Below, piece by piece: positions 26,990-37,252 of a DNA stretch of 64,000 bases; position 1 is the stretch's first letter, and every line of letters begins with the position of its first letter. The position numbers and the translations under genes are program-made. The notes beneath the pieces were generated by a model, which worked only from the letters and a program-made list of their open reading frames with translations, was not told the origin of the DNA and made no database searches. Origin of the DNA: Streptomyces lincolnensis (GTDB lineage: Bacteria > Actinomycetota > Actinomycetes > Streptomycetales > Streptomycetaceae); NCBI RefSeq assembly GCF_001685355.1, contig NZ_CP016438.1, positions 8,618,001 through 8,682,000 of the forward strand, given 5' to 3'.

Positions 26990-27630
26990 TGAGCACCCAG
27001 CCCGCCCCGGCCCCGCTGCTGATCGCCTGCGCGCTCGGCATCGAACGCCTCGCCCTGCGCGGCGGCGACCGCGGTCAGGCGGGCGGACCGGTGACCGTCC
27101 TGCGCACGGGCATGGGCCCCGAGGCGGCCGAGGTCTCCGTCGCCCGGGTCCTGGCCCACCCGGAACTCGCCGGGGCCGCCGTACTGGCCACCGGTTTCTG
27201 CGCGGGGCTCGCCCCCGGCATGCACCCCGGCGATCTGGTGGTCGCCGAGGAGACCCGGCACCCGCGGGGAACCGTCCGGTGCGTCGGGACCGGCCTGCTC
27301 GTCGAGGAACTGGTGCGGGCGGTGCCCGGGAGCACCGTCCACACCGGGCCGCTCACCGGTTCCGATCACGTCGTGCGTGGTCACGAACGGTCGGATCTGT
27401 TCGCGACCGGCGCGATCGCGGTCGACATGGAGTCCGCGGCCACGCTCCTGAGCGCTGTACGCGAGGGCGAGCGCCCCGTTGCGGCCGTCCGGGTGGTCGT
27501 GGACGCTCCAGAGCATGAACTCGTCCGGATCGGCACGGTACGCGGTGGAATATCGGCTTTCCGCGTCCTTCGTTCAGTCCTTCCGGCTTTCTACGAATGG
27601 CACCGTTCCTTGCTGCTCCCCAGGAGGTGA
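26989..27630 (+). CDS. hpnG: hopanoid-associated nucleosidase/phosphorylase, HpnG-like
   Basis: This is a 213-residue member of the MTA/SAH nucleosidase-purine phosphorylase fold. In hopanoid synthesis HpnG removes adenine from adenosylhopane to give ribosylhopane. The fold is shown by LLIACALGIERLAL, VLRTGMGPEAAEVSVAR and the purine-site block AIAVDMESAATL (about 146-157). It lies between shc and hpnH, overlapping the shc stop, which supports the HpnG role. The gene ends five bases before hpnH, whose ribosome-binding site lies in this gene's last codons. Confidence 0.85.
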   Translation: MSTQPAPAPLLIACALGIERLALRGGDRGQAGGPVTVLRTGMGPEAAEVSVARVLAHPELAGAAVLATGFCAGLAPGMHPGDLVVAEETRHPRGTVRCVGTGLLVEELVRAVPGSTVHTGPLTGSDHVVRGHERSDLFATGAIAVDMESAATLLSAVREGERPVAAVRVVVDAPEHELVRIGTVRGGISAFRVLRSVLPAFYEWHRSLLLPRR

Positions 27631-27635
27631 GCCAG

Positions 27636-28658
27636 ATGGCCATGCCACTGCGTCAGTCCATCAAGGTCGCTACATATTTGGCCGAACAGAAGCTCCGCAA
27701 GCGGGACAAGTTCCCGTTGATCGTGGAGCTCGAACCCCTTTTCGCCTGCAACCTGAAGTGCGAGGGCTGCGGCAAGATCCAGCATCCGGCCGGGGTGCTG
27801 AAGCAGCGCATGCCGGTGGCCCAGGCCGTCGGTGCGGTGCTGGAGTCCGGTGCGCCGATGGTGTCCATCGCCGGCGGTGAGCCGCTGATGCACCCTCAGA
27901 TCGACGAGATCGTGCGCCAGCTGGTGGCGAAGAAGAAGTACGTCTTCCTCTGCACCAACGCCATGCTGCTGCGCAAGAAGATGGACAAGTTCACACCCTC
28001 CCCGTACTTCGCCTTCGCCGTGCACATCGACGGGCTGCGCGAGCGGCACGACGAGTCCGTCGCGAAGGAGGGCGTGTTCGACGAAGCGGTGGAGGCGATC
28101 AAGGAAGCCAAGAAGCGGGGCTTCCGGGTCACCACCAACTCGACCTTCTTCAACACCGACACCCCGCAGACCATCATCGAGGTGCTCAACTTCCTCAACG
28201 ACGACCTGAAGGTCGACGAGATGATGATCTCGCCCGCCTACGCCTACGAGAAGGCGCCCGACCAGGAGCACTTCCTGGGCGTGGAGCAGACCCGCGAGCT
28301 GTTCAAGAAGGCCTTCGCGGGCGGCAACAGGCGCAAGTGGCGGCTCAACCACTCCCCGCTCTTCCTGGACTTCCTGGAGGGCAAGGTCGACTTCCCGTGC
28401 ACCGCGTGGGCGATCCCGAACTACTCCCTCTTCGGCTGGCAGCGCCCCTGCTATCTGATGAGCGACGGCTATGTGCCGACGTACCGGGAGCTGATCGAGG
28501 AGACCGACTGGGACAAGTACGGCCGCGGCAAGGACCCGCGCTGCGCCAACTGCATGGCGCACTGCGGCTACGAGCCCACCGCCGTCCTGGCCACCATGGG
28601 ATCCCTGAAGGAGTCGCTGCGCGCCATGCGTGAGACCGTCTCCGGAAACCGCGAGTAG
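27636..28658 (+). CDS. hpnH: adenosyl-hopene transferase HpnH (radical SAM)
   Basis: This is a 340-residue radical SAM enzyme that attaches 5'-deoxyadenosine to hopene, the first step to extended hopanoids. The iron-sulfur motif is CNLKCEGC, Cys38, Cys42 and Cys45 (CX3CX2C). It begins [20 protein letters not shown], the usual family N-terminus. [13 protein letters not shown] is the SAM-binding GGE motif. Additional cysteines cluster at the C-terminus ([15 protein letters not shown]), perhaps for substrate or structural metal. ATG 27636 has AGGAGGTGAG 6 bases upstream. It lies in the hopanoid operon. Confidence 0.96.
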   Translation: MAMPLRQSIKVATYLAEQKLRKRDKFPLIVELEPLFACNLKCEGCGKIQHPAGVLKQRMPVAQAVGAVLESGAPMVSIAGGEPLMHPQIDEIVRQLVAKKKYVFLCTNAMLLRKKMDKFTPSPYFAFAVHIDGLRERHDESVAKEGVFDEAVEAIKEAKKRGFRVTTNSTFFNTDTPQTIIEVLNFLNDDLKVDEMMISPAYAYEKAPDQEHFLGVEQTRELFKKAFAGGNRRKWRLNHSPLFLDFLEGKVDFPCTAWAIPNYSLFGWQRPCYLMSDGYVPTYRELIEETDWDKYGRGKDPRCANCMAHCGYEPTAVLATMGSLKESLRAMRETVSGNRE

Positions 28659-28662
28659 CGCC

Positions 28663-29820
28663 ATGACCGCCATCTCCCTGGGCGTCCCCGAGGTACCGGT
28701 CCGGCCGATCGCCGAGCGGCGTGTGTCGCGGCAGATCCAGGTCGGGCCGGTGGCGGTCGGGGGCGGGGCCCCGGTGTCGGTGCAGTCGATGACGACGACC
28801 CGTACGTCGGACATCGGCGCCACCCTCCAGCAGATCGCGGAACTCACCGCGTCCGGCTGCCAGATCGTCCGCGTCGCCTGCCCCACGCAGGACGACGCGG
28901 ACGCGCTGGCCACCATCGCCCGCAAGTCACAGATCCCGGTGATCGCGGACATCCACTTCCAGCCCAAGTACGTGTTCGCCGCGATCGAGGCCGGCTGCGC
29001 GGCCGTCCGCGTCAACCCCGGCAACATCAAGCAGTTCGACGACAAGGTCAAGGAGATCGCGCGGGCCGCCAAGGACCACGGCACCCCCATCCGGATCGGG
29101 GTCAACGCCGGGTCGCTGGACCGGCGGCTGCTCCAGAAGTACGGCAAGGCCACCCCGGAGGCGCTCGTGGAGAGCGCGCTGTGGGAGGCCTCGCTCTTCG
29201 AGGAGCACGGCTTCAGGGACGTCAAGATCTCGGTGAAGCACAACGACCCCGTGGTCATGGTCAACGCCTACACACTGCTCGCCGAGCAGTGCGACTACCC
29301 GCTGCACCTGGGCGTGACCGAGGCCGGACCCGCCTTCCAGGGGACCATCAAGTCGGCGGTGGCCTTCGGCGCGCTGCTCAGCAGGGGCATCGGCGACACC
29401 ATCCGGGTCTCGCTGTCCGCCCCGCCCGCCGAGGAGGTCAAGGTCGGCATCCAGATCCTGGAGTCGCTGAACCTCAGGCAGCGCCGGCTGGAGATCGTGT
29501 CGTGCCCGTCCTGCGGGCGCGCCCAGGTCGACGTCTACAAGCTGGCCGACGAGGTCACCGCGGGCCTGGAGGGCATGGAGGTGCCCTTGCGGGTCGCGGT
29601 GATGGGGTGTGTCGTGAACGGACCCGGTGAGGCGCGGGAGGCGGACCTGGGGGTCGCCTCCGGCAACGGCAAGGGGCAGATCTTCGTCAAGGGCGAGGTC
29701 ATCAAGACCGTGCCCGAGTCGAAGATCGTGGAGACCCTCATCGAGGAGGCGATGAAGATCGCCGAACAGATGGAGCAGGACGGCGTCGCGTCGGGGGAGC
29801 CGGCCGTCACCGTGAGTTGA
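28663..29820 (+). CDS. ispG: 4-hydroxy-3-methylbut-2-enyl diphosphate synthase (flavodoxin/ferredoxin)
   Basis: This is a 385-residue iron-sulfur enzyme of the MEP pathway that converts MEcPP to HMBPP. The N-terminal TIM-barrel part contains [14 protein letters not shown] and [13 protein letters not shown]. The C-terminal cluster ligands are CPSCGRAQ (about 284-287) and [16 protein letters not shown]. It follows hpnH by four bases, with little ribosome-binding sequence (GAGTAG). An ispG inside a hopanoid operon is likely a second copy, because the pathway is essential and usually has a core gene elsewhere; the other copy is not in this window. It is translated together with dxs downstream. 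Confidence 0.96.
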   Translation: MTAISLGVPEVPVRPIAERRVSRQIQVGPVAVGGGAPVSVQSMTTTRTSDIGATLQQIAELTASGCQIVRVACPTQDDADALATIARKSQIPVIADIHFQPKYVFAAIEAGCAAVRVNPGNIKQFDDKVKEIARAAKDHGTPIRIGVNAGSLDRRLLQKYGKATPEALVESALWEASLFEEHGFRDVKISVKHNDPVVMVNAYTLLAEQCDYPLHLGVTEAGPAFQGTIKSAVAFGALLSRGIGDTIRVSLSAPPAEEVKVGIQILESLNLRQRRLEIVSCPSCGRAQVDVYKLADEVTAGLEGMEVPLRVAVMGCVVNGPGEAREADLGVASGNGKGQIFVKGEVIKTVPESKIVETLIEEAMKIAEQMEQDGVASGEPAVTVS

Positions 29821-29846
29821 ACAGCACGGACCGAAGGGGGCCCGAC

Positions 29847-31745
29847 GTGACGATTCTGGAGAACATCCGGGGACCACGCGATCTGAAGGCGCTGGCCGAG
29901 GCGGAACTCGGTGAACTGTCCGAGGAGATCAGGGAGTTCCTGGTGCACGCGGTCGCCAGGACCGGGGGTCATCTCGGGCCCAACCTGGGGGTGGTGGAAC
30001 TCACCGTCGCCCTGCACCGGGTCTTCGAGTCGCCGGTCGACCGCATCCTGTGGGACACCGGCCACCAGAGCTACGTACACAAACTGCTGACAGGGCGTCA
30101 GGACTTCTCCAAGCTGCGCGGCAAGGGCGGCCTCTCCGGCTACCCCTCGCGCGAGGAGTCCGAGCACGACGTCATCGAGAACAGCCACGCCTCCACCGTG
30201 CTCGGCTGGGCCGACGGGCTGGCCAAGGCCCACCAGGTGCAGGGCGAGAAGGGGCATGTGGTCGCGGTCATCGGCGACGGCGCGCTCACCGGAGGCATGG
30301 CCTGGGAGGCGCTCAACAACATCGCCGCCGCCAAGGACCGGCCGCTGATCATCGTCGTCAACGACAACGAACGCTCGTACTCGCCTACCATCGGCGGACT
30401 CGCCAACCACCTCGCCACGCTGCGCACGACCGACGGCTACGAGAAGGTCCTGGCCTGGGGGAAGGACGTACTGCTGCGGACCCCGGTGGTCGGGCACACC
30501 GTGTACGAGTCGCTGCACGGGGCGAAGAAGGGCTTCAAGGACGCCTTCGCGCCGCAGGGCATGTTCGAGGACCTCGGGCTGAAGTACGTCGGTCCGATCG
30601 ACGGGCACGACATCAAGGCCGTCGAGTCCGCGCTCCGGCGCGCCAAGCGCTTCCACGGGCCCGTGCTGGTGCACTGCCTCACCGAGAAGGGCCGCGGCTA
30701 CGAGCCCGCTCTCGCGCACGAGGAGGACCACTTCCACACCGTCGGGGTGATGGACCCGCTGACCTGCGAGCCGCTCGCGCCGTCCAACGGGCCGTCCTGG
30801 ACCTCGGTGTTCGGCGACGAGATCGTGCGGATCGGGGAGGAGCGCGAGGACGTCGTGGCGATCACGGCGGCCATGCTGCACCCGGTGGGACTGGGCAAGT
30901 TCGCGGCACGGTTCCCGGACCGGGTGTGGGACGTCGGCATCGCCGAGCAGCACGCCGCCGTCTCCGCCGCCGGGCTCGCGACGGGCGGACTGCACCCGGT
31001 CGTCGCCGTCTACGCCACCTTCCTCAACCGGGCCTTCGACCAGCTCCTGATGGATGTCGCCCTGCACCGCTGCGGGGTCACCTTCGTCCTGGACCGGGCC
31101 GGTGTGACCGGCGCCGACGGGCCCTCCCACAACGGCATGTGGGACCTGTCGGTCCTCCAGGTCGTCCCCGGCCTGCGGATCGCCGCGCCGCGCGACGCCG
31201 AACAGCTGCGGGCACAGCTGAGGGAGGCGGTCGCGGTGGACGACGCGCCCACGCTCGTCCGCTTCCCGAAGGAGTCGGTGGGGCCCGAGGTGCCCGCGAT
31301 CGACCGGGTCGGTGGCATGGACGTCCTGCACCGCTCCTCCAGTGAGCCGGACGTCCTGCTCGTCGCCGTCGGTGTGATGGCCCCCGTCTGCCTCCAGGCC
31401 GCCGAGCTGCTGGAGGCGCGGGGCATCGACTGCACCGTCGTGGACCCCCGTTGGGTCAAGCCCGTCGACCCGGAACTCCCCGGCCTCGCCCGCCGGCATC
31501 GTCTGGTGGCCGTCGTCGAGGACAACAGCCGTGCGGCCGGCGTCGGAGCGGCGGTGGCGCTGGCCCTCGGCGACGCCGAAGTCGACGTACCGGTACGGCG
31601 CTTCGGCATCCCGGAGCAGTTCCTCGCGCACGCCAAGCGCGGTGAGGTGCTCGCCGACATCGGCCTCACTCCCGTGGAGGTCGCCGGCCGGATCGGCGCG
31701 AGCCTGGCCGTCAAGGAAGAGCTGTCCAAGGAGCAACAGGAATGA
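29847..31745 (+). CDS. dxs: 1-deoxy-D-xylulose-5-phosphate synthase
   Basis: This is a 632-residue thiamine diphosphate enzyme that makes DXP from pyruvate and glyceraldehyde-3-phosphate, the entry step of the MEP pathway. The ThDP motif is [16 protein letters not shown] (about 149-164). [26 protein letters not shown] and the transketolase-like [15 protein letters not shown] block are all present. I chose GTG 29847 ([15 protein letters not shown]) because AAGGGGG lies 6 bases upstream; a TTG at 29817 is in frame but adds ten unrelated residues. The stop overlaps hpnO as ATGA. As with ispG, this is probably a hopanoid-dedicated second copy. Confidence 0.96.
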   Translation: MTILENIRGPRDLKALAEAELGELSEEIREFLVHAVARTGGHLGPNLGVVELTVALHRVFESPVDRILWDTGHQSYVHKLLTGRQDFSKLRGKGGLSGYPSREESEHDVIENSHASTVLGWADGLAKAHQVQGEKGHVVAVIGDGALTGGMAWEALNNIAAAKDRPLIIVVNDNERSYSPTIGGLANHLATLRTTDGYEKVLAWGKDVLLRTPVVGHTVYESLHGAKKGFKDAFAPQGMFEDLGLKYVGPIDGHDIKAVESALRRAKRFHGPVLVHCLTEKGRGYEPALAHEEDHFHTVGVMDPLTCEPLAPSNGPSWTSVFGDEIVRIGEEREDVVAITAAMLHPVGLGKFAARFPDRVWDVGIAEQHAAVSAAGLATGGLHPVVAVYATFLNRAFDQLLMDVALHRCGVTFVLDRAGVTGADGPSHNGMWDLSVLQVVPGLRIAAPRDAEQLRAQLREAVAVDDAPTLVRFPKESVGPEVPAIDRVGGMDVLHRSSSEPDVLLVAVGVMAPVCLQAAELLEARGIDCTVVDPRWVKPVDPELPGLARRHRLVAVVEDNSRAAGVGAAVALALGDAEVDVPVRRFGIPEQFLAHAKRGEVLADIGLTPVEVAGRIGASLAVKEELSKEQQE

Positions 31746-33160
31746 CAACAGCGGAATCCGCGTCGCCCTCCTCGCGGGCCGGGGAGTTCGACCTCGGCGC
31801 GCTGCTGGCCGAGCGCGGAGCCGAGCGCTACGAGCTGCACACGAGATACCTCAACCACCAGCTCCCGCGCATGCTGCACACCATCGGCTTCGACAAGGTC
31901 TACGAGCGCGCCGAGGGCGCCCACTTCTGGGACGCCGACGGCAATGACTACCTGGACATGCTCGCCGGGTTCGGGGTGATGGGCCTGGGCCGCCACCACC
32001 CCGTCGTCCGCAAGGCGCTGCACGACGTCCTGGACGCCTCGCTCGCCGACCTCACCCGCTTCGACTGCCAGCCGCTGCCCGGGCTGCTGGCCGAGAAGCT
32101 GCTCGCGCACAGCCCGCACCTGGACCGCGTCTTCTTCGGCAACAGCGGCACGGAGGCGGTGGAGACCGCACTGAAGTTCGCCCGGTTCGTCACCGGCAAG
32201 CCGCGGATCCTCTACTGCGACCACGCCTTCCACGGACTGACCACGGGCTCGCTGTCGGTCAACGGCGAGTCCGGGTTCCGCGACGGGTTCGCGCCGCTGC
32301 TGCCCGACACGGCGGTGCCGCTCGGCGATCTCGACGCCCTGGCGGCCGAGGTGAGGAAGGGCGACGTCGCCGCCCTGATCGTCGAGCCGATCCAGGGCAA
32401 GGGCGTGCACGAGGCGCCGCCCGGCTACCTCCGGGCCGCCCAGGAGCTGCTGCACCGGCACAAGGCGCTGCTGATCGCCGACGAGGTGCAGACCGGCCTC
32501 GGCCGGACCGGGGACTTCTACGCCTACCAGCACGAGGACGGCGTCGAACCCGACCTGGTGTGCGTGGCCAAGGCGCTCTCCGGCGGCTATGTGCCGGTCG
32601 GCGCCACCCTCGGCAAGGACTGGATCTTCAAGAAGGTCTACTCGTCGATGGACCGGGTGCTCGTCCACTCGGCGAGCTTCGGGTCCAACGCCCAGGCGAT
32701 GGCGGCCGGCCTGGCCGTCCTGTCCGTGATGGAGACCGAGCAGATCGTCGCGAACGCCCGCGCCACGGGCGACCTGCTGCGGTCCCGGCTCTCGGCACTG
32801 ACCGACAAGTACGAGCTGCTCGCCGACGTCCGCGGCCGGGGCCTGATGATCGGCATCGAGTTCGGCAGGCCCAGGTCGCTGAAGCTCCGCAGCCGCTGGG
32901 CCATGCTCCAGGCCGCGCGCAAGGGGCTGTTCGCGCAGATGGTGGTCGTCCCGCTGCTCCAGAAGCACCGCATCCTCACCCAGGTCTCCGGCGACCACCT
33001 GGAGGTGATCAAGCTGATCCCGCCGCTGGTCGTCGACGAGCGGGACGTGGACCGGTTCGTGGACGCCTTCACGGACGTCATGGACGACGCCCACAGCGGT
33101 GGCGGACTGGTGTGGGACTTCGGCAGGACGCTGATCAAGCAGGCGGTGGCCAACCGCTGA
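31742..33160 (+). CDS. hpnO: aspartate aminotransferase family protein, hopanoid aminotransferase HpnO
   Basis: This is a 472-residue class III PLP aminotransferase. In hopanoid pathways HpnO converts ribosylhopane to aminobacteriohopanetriol. The cofactor region has [31 protein letters not shown] with the PLP-binding Asp, and the Schiff-base Lys in [13 protein letters not shown]. The N-terminal stretch before [18 protein letters not shown] fits this subgroup. ATG 31742 overlaps the dxs stop. It is the last gene of the operon. Its position after shc, hpnG and hpnH completes a route to aminotrihydroxybacteriohopane. Confidence 0.9.
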   Translation: MTTAESASPSSRAGEFDLGALLAERGAERYELHTRYLNHQLPRMLHTIGFDKVYERAEGAHFWDADGNDYLDMLAGFGVMGLGRHHPVVRKALHDVLDASLADLTRFDCQPLPGLLAEKLLAHSPHLDRVFFGNSGTEAVETALKFARFVTGKPRILYCDHAFHGLTTGSLSVNGESGFRDGFAPLLPDTAVPLGDLDALAAEVRKGDVAALIVEPIQGKGVHEAPPGYLRAAQELLHRHKALLIADEVQTGLGRTGDFYAYQHEDGVEPDLVCVAKALSGGYVPVGATLGKDWIFKKVYSSMDRVLVHSASFGSNAQAMAAGLAVLSVMETEQIVANARATGDLLRSRLSALTDKYELLADVRGRGLMIGIEFGRPRSLKLRSRWAMLQAARKGLFAQMVVVPLLQKHRILTQVSGDHLEVIKLIPPLVVDERDVDRFVDAFTDVMDDAHSGGGLVWDFGRTLIKQAVANR

Positions 33161-33187
33161 CCCGGCCCGCCGGCCCGTCCGTCGACT

Positions 33188-33223
33188 TTGCCTCTGAGGC
33201 AAGAGATTTGCCGTAGAGGCAAA
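33188..33223. promoter_or_regulatory. paired TTGCC-N5-GGCAA operators upstream of the XRE-cupin gene
   Basis: Site 1 is TTGCCTCTGAGGCAA (33188-33202), a perfect 7-bp inverted repeat with a one-base centre. Site 2 is TTTGCCGTAGAGGCAAA (33207-33223), with 6-bp arms. The centres are about 20 bp apart, two helical turns. They end 19 bp before the start codon of the XRE-cupin regulator, so autoregulation is likely. Confidence 0.65.
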
Positions 33224-33242
33224 ATCGCGGCTGAATGGGGGC

Positions 33243-33863
33243 ATGAGCTCTCCCCGTCCGGAGCCGGAACCGCGCGACGACCTGCCGACCACCGTCGCTC
33301 CCCGGCTCCGCTCCCTGCGCCGGCGCGCCTCCCTCACCCTGGAGGCCGCCGCCGGTGCCGCGGGGCTCTCGCCCGCCCATCTCTCCCGTCTGGAGACCGG
33401 GCAGCGCCAGCCCTCGCTGCCGATGCTGCTGGCCCTCGCCCGCATCTACGGTACGACGGTCTCCGAGCTGCTCGGCGAGACGGTCGCCGAACGGGACGCG
33501 GTGGTGCGCGCGGCCGACATGGAGGCCACCGCGGCCGGCGGCTGGACCTACTGGCAGGCCGGGGCACCCGGCCGCGGGATGCAGGCGCTGCGCGTCCACG
33601 TCCCGCACGGCTCGCAGGGCGACATCGTGCGCGTGCACCCGGGCGAGGAGTGGCTGTACGTCCTCACCGGGCGGCTGCGGCTGCGCCTCGGCGACACCAC
33701 GCACCTGCTCGCACCGGGTGACAGCGCGCACTTCGACTCGCTGACCCCGCACCGCATCGCCGCCCAGGACCCGGACGGGGTCGAGCTGCTGTTCGTCCAC
33801 ACCCTGTTGCAGAGTCCCACGGCCACGCTGTGCCTGGGCCCCACCATCGGAGACAGATCATGA
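33243..33863 (+). CDS. XRE family regulator with C-terminal cupin domain
   Basis: This is a 206-residue regulator with a helix-turn-helix at about 20-80 (APRLRSLRRRASLTLEAAA, then GLSPAHLSRLETGQRQPSL) and a cupin at about 110-190 (VRVHPGEEWLYVLTGRLRLR and LAPGDSAHFDS), the fold that would bind a small effector. ATG 33243 follows two operator-like inverted repeats by 19 bp, suggesting autoregulation. It overlaps the next small membrane-protein gene (ATGA), so the two are co-expressed. Cupin-XRE proteins often control amine or amino-acid metabolism genes; the target here is not evident beyond this pair. Confidence 0.9.
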   Translation: MSSPRPEPEPRDDLPTTVAPRLRSLRRRASLTLEAAAGAAGLSPAHLSRLETGQRQPSLPMLLALARIYGTTVSELLGETVAERDAVVRAADMEATAAGGWTYWQAGAPGRGMQALRVHVPHGSQGDIVRVHPGEEWLYVLTGRLRLRLGDTTHLLAPGDSAHFDSLTPHRIAAQDPDGVELLFVHTLLQSPTATLCLGPTIGDRS

Positions 33864-33982
33864 AGAACCTGGAAGAGCGGTTCCCGCGCGCCCTGTGGGT
33901 GCGCCTGATCATCTACATCGCGGTGGGGCACCTCTTCGCCGCGTTCATCTACTTCCTGTTCGAGGCCGGCGCCCAGCAGTAG
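33860..33982 (+). CDS. DUF6126-like 40-residue membrane protein
   Basis: This small gene overlaps the end of the XRE-cupin gene by four bases. The protein MKNLEERFPRALWVRLIIYI continues into one hydrophobic helix (AVGHLFAAFIYFLFEAG), so it is a single-span membrane peptide. I recall this as DUF6126, typically found behind XRE-cupin regulators in Streptomyces. The role is unknown; a membrane cofactor of the regulator, or the regulated product itself, is plausible. Confidence 0.75.
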   Translation: MKNLEERFPRALWVRLIIYIAVGHLFAAFIYFLFEAGAQQ

Positions 33983-34038
33983 CCGCCGGGACGGCGGGCG
34001 CCGGCCGTACGACTCCGCCGAGTGTCGAGTGCCGAGCG

Positions 34039-34836
34039 TCAGTCGAGCAGGCGCTCCCGCAACCGCTCGCGGGTCTGCGGGGTGACCCCGAGCCCCTTCT
34101 CCAGGTAGGTGTCGACACCGCCCCAGATCTCCTCGATCGTGTCGAAGGCGGCTTGGAGGTACTCGGCCCGCGCGTCGAACAGCGGGGAGAGCAGCTCCAT
34201 CACCTCGGGGGAGTAGCCGGATGCCGAGGAGCCGCTGCGGTGCACCTTGTAGCGGCGGTGCTTGGCGTTCGACTCCAGGTAGTCGGCGATGATCGCCTCC
34301 CGCTCGACCCCCACGGCGAGCAGTGTCACCGCGATGGACAGGCCCGCGCGGTCCTTGCCGGCCGCGCAGTGCATCAGGGCGGGGACACTGTCCTCGGCCA
34401 GGGAGTGCAGCACCTGGGAGTGCTCGGCCGTCCGCTCCTTCATGATCGTGCGGTAGGAGGCGATCATCCGGGCGGCGGCCTTGCCGTCGCCGAGGATCTC
34501 ACGGAGCTGGTCGATCTCGCCCTCGCGGACCATCTTCCAGAACTCGCCGCCGTCGGCCGGGTCGGTCAGCGGGAGGTTCACATTGCGCACGCCCGGCAGC
34601 TCGACGTCGGGCCCCTCCAGCTTCTGGTCCGCCGCGTTGCGGAAGTCGAAGATCGTGTGCAGGCCCAGGGAGCCGAGGAAGGCGGCGTCCTCGCCGGTCG
34701 CGTGCGCGAGGTGGCCGCTGCGGAACAGCACGCCGTGGCGCACCCGCCGTCCGTCCACGGTCGGCAGCCCGCCCACATCACGGAAGTTGCGGACTCCGGC
34801 CAGCTCGGGTTCGGTCGACGGGACCTGCTGCGTCAC
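34039..34836 (-). CDS. tyrosine-protein phosphatase (PTP, DUF/IphP type)
   Basis: This is a 265-residue phosphatase of the bacterial dual-specificity/IphP class. The N-terminal VRNFRDVGGLPTVDGRRV motif and the P-loop HCAAGKDRAG (nucleophile Cys157, Arg163, CX5R) are complete, and YKVHRSGSSASGYSP follows. Such enzymes act on phosphotyrosine or phosphoinositides. There is no signal peptide. GTG 34836 with GAGGAGA 5 bases upstream is preferred over any longer start. It is divergent from the alpha-galactosidase gene; the intergenic CCACA-GGCGT-TGTGG repeat (34927-34941) could regulate either. Confidence 0.9.
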   Translation of the reverse strand: MTQQVPSTEPELAGVRNFRDVGGLPTVDGRRVRHGVLFRSGHLAHATGEDAAFLGSLGLHTIFDFRNAADQKLEGPDVELPGVRNVNLPLTDPADGGEFWKMVREGEIDQLREILGDGKAAARMIASYRTIMKERTAEHSQVLHSLAEDSVPALMHCAAGKDRAGLSIAVTLLAVGVEREAIIADYLESNAKHRRYKVHRSGSSASGYSPEVMELLSPLFDARAEYLQAAFDTIEEIWGGVDTYLEKGLGVTPQTRERLRERLLD

Positions 34837-35017
34837 GGGGTCTCCTCGCGGTCGGTTCCGCCGACGCGGCTCGACGGCGGGCACGCAGTCGACGATACGA
34901 CATGCGTTCGTACGGCATTGAGTTGTCCACAGGCGTTGTGGTGAGGGATCGTGGCACTCGATGATGTTGATGCGTGAGCGGACCTGTTCGCGTGTGTTCG
35001 TATCTGTGAGGGACAGC

Positions 35018-37099
35018 ATGCTGGAGATCGCCGACAACGCCCGTACGTGGATTCTGTCCGGGCCGACCAGCAGTTACGCCGTCCATCTCACCGAGGGCGA
35101 CGAGCTGCTGCATCTGCACTGGGGCCCCAGGATCGCGCTCGCCGACGCCGAGGCCCTGGCCGTACCCCCGCTGCCCACCGCCTCCTCCTTCGAGGCGCCG
35201 CTCGACGGGCGCGAGGAGTACCCCGTCGAGGGCGGCCCCCGTTTCGTCCGGCCGGCCCTGTCCGTCCGTACCGACGAGCGGCGCGGCACCGAGTGGGCCT
35301 TCGAGGCGTACGAGACCTCGGACGAGCCCGAGGGCGGCGAGCTGCGGCTGCGGTTCCGGGACGGCGGCCTCACGATCACCCTGCACTACCGGATGCGGGC
35401 CGACGTCGTCGAGCGCTGGGTGACCCTGCGCAACGAGGGGCCCGTCCTGGAGGTCCTGCGCGCCGACTCCGCCACCTGGACGCTGCCCGAGCGCGAGGAC
35501 TGGCGGCTGTCCCAGCTGCACGGCCGCTGGGCGGCCGAGTCCCGGCTGGTGCGCACGCCCCTCACCTACGGCGAGAAGGTCATCGGCAGCCGCCGCGGCC
35601 ACACCGGGCACCAGCACCTGCCCTGGGTCGCGCTCGACACGGACGCCACGGAGGAGCGCGGCGAGGTCTACGGCTGCGCCCTCGGCTGGTCCGGGTCCTG
35701 GCGGATCGCCGTGGCCCAACTCGCGGACGCGCGCGTGCAGGTCACCGGCGGGGCCGGCTACGACGACTCCGGCCTGCTGCGCCTGGCGGCGGGGGAGTCC
35801 TTCACCACGCCCGTCTTCGCGGGTCTGTGGAGCGATGCCGGCTTCGGCGGGGCGAGCCGCGCCTGGCACGCCTACCAGCGCGCCCACGTCGTCCCGGACG
35901 CGGACGTGGACCGGCCGGTGCTGTTCAACTCCTGGGAGGCCACGCTCTTCGACATCTCCGAGGAGCAGCAGGAGGTGCTGGCACGCCGGGCCGCGGAGAT
36001 GGGCGTCGAACTGTTCGTGGTCGACGACGGCTGGTTCGGGGCGCGCACCAGCGACCGGGCCGGCCTCGGCGACTGGACGCCCAACCCCGACCGCTTCCCC
36101 GGCGGCCTCAAGCCGCTCGCCGACCAGGTGCACGCGCTCGGGATGCAGTTCGGCATCTGGGTCGAGCCGGAAATGGTCAATCCGGACAGCGACCTGTACC
36201 GCGCCCACCCCGACTGGGTGCAGTACCAGTCGGGACGAAAGCGGACGGAACTGCGCAACCAGCTCGTACTGAACCTCGCGCGCGAGGACGTCCAGGAGTA
36301 CCTCTGGGAGCAGTTGAACGCGCTCCTGTGCAGCGCCCCGATCGACTATGTGAAGTGGGACTTCAACCGCTGCTTCACCGACGCCGGCTGGCCCGGCGAC
36401 GCCTACCCGCAGCGCCTGTGGGTCGACCACGTGGACGCCCTGTACGCCCTCCTGGACCGCCTCCGGGCCGCCCACCCGAACGTCGCCTTCGAGTCCTGCT
36501 CGGGCGGCGGCGGCCGGATCGACCTCGGGATCATGAGCCGCACCGACCAGGTGTGGACCTCCGACAACACCGACCCGCTCGACCGGCTCGCCATCCAGCA
36601 CGGCTTCAGCCAGATCCACCCGGCTCGGGTCATGGCCGCCTGGGTCACCGACAGCCCCAACGCCCAGCTCAACGGACGGGTCAGCTCACTGGGTTTCCGC
36701 TTCGTCAGCGCCATGGCCGGCGTGCTCGGCGTCGGCGGAGACCTCTCCGAGTGGACCGAGGAGGAACTCGCCGAGGCTCGTGGCTGGGTGAGCCTCTACA
36801 AGGAGATCCGGCCCCTCGTGCAGCGCGGGGACCTCTACCGGTTGCGGCCCCCGGCCGGCGGGCTCAGTGCGGTGCAGTACGTCCTCGGTGACGAGACGGT
36901 CGTCCTCGCCTGGCTCCAGGCCCAGCACTACGGCGAGTCCGCCCCGGCGCTGCGACTGCGCGGCCTCGATGCGACGGCGTCGTACGAATGCCGCGAAACG
37001 GGTGAAGTGCACCGAGGTGCCGTACTGCTGCATCACGGACTGCGGACCGGGCTGCGGGGAGACCTCGATGCGACGGTTCTCCGGCTGCGTCGCATCTGA
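35018..37099 (+). CDS. alpha-galactosidase, GH36 family
   Basis: This is a 693-residue glycoside hydrolase releasing alpha-linked galactose from oligosaccharides such as melibiose and raffinose. The domains are an N-terminal beta-sandwich (1-310), a TIM barrel (about 320-650) and a C-terminal beta domain. The nucleophile Asp is in YVKWDFNR (about Asp448), and the acid/base region is MSRTDQVWTSDNTDP. FNSWEATLFD and VDDGWFG are the usual substrate-binding blocks. There is no signal peptide, so it is intracellular. ATG 35018 has GAGGGAC 5 bases upstream. No sugar transporter or regulator is adjacent. The catalytic core is intact. Confidence 0.95.
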   Translation: MLEIADNARTWILSGPTSSYAVHLTEGDELLHLHWGPRIALADAEALAVPPLPTASSFEAPLDGREEYPVEGGPRFVRPALSVRTDERRGTEWAFEAYETSDEPEGGELRLRFRDGGLTITLHYRMRADVVERWVTLRNEGPVLEVLRADSATWTLPEREDWRLSQLHGRWAAESRLVRTPLTYGEKVIGSRRGHTGHQHLPWVALDTDATEERGEVYGCALGWSGSWRIAVAQLADARVQVTGGAGYDDSGLLRLAAGESFTTPVFAGLWSDAGFGGASRAWHAYQRAHVVPDADVDRPVLFNSWEATLFDISEEQQEVLARRAAEMGVELFVVDDGWFGARTSDRAGLGDWTPNPDRFPGGLKPLADQVHALGMQFGIWVEPEMVNPDSDLYRAHPDWVQYQSGRKRTELRNQLVLNLAREDVQEYLWEQLNALLCSAPIDYVKWDFNRCFTDAGWPGDAYPQRLWVDHVDALYALLDRLRAAHPNVAFESCSGGGGRIDLGIMSRTDQVWTSDNTDPLDRLAIQHGFSQIHPARVMAAWVTDSPNAQLNGRVSSLGFRFVSAMAGVLGVGGDLSEWTEEELAEARGWVSLYKEIRPLVQRGDLYRLRPPAGGLSAVQYVLGDETVVLAWLQAQHYGESAPALRLRGLDATASYECRETGEVHRGAVLLHHGLRTGLRGDLDATVLRLRRI

Positions 37100-37252
37100 T
37101 GCTTGTGTCCGAATTGGCGCATCTCTACCAACTCCTTCTGTAATAGGGGGAGCTGTGAAAGTGCCGCGTGAGGAGCGTCATATTCGTGACCGTGCGTTGT
37201 GCGTCATGTTCACGTAATCAACATGTTTTTCAAGGGGTTTTGGAGTGTGTGA

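Noticed and set aside
31010..33445. 811-codon minus-strand frame opposite dxs and hpnO
   Set aside because: It is a shadow of two clear enzyme genes, rich in Arg, Gly and His.
34927..34941. CCACA-GGCGT-TGTGG as a specific operator
   Set aside because: Five-base arms are too short to claim a site; it is mentioned only as a possible element between the phosphatase and galactosidase genes.
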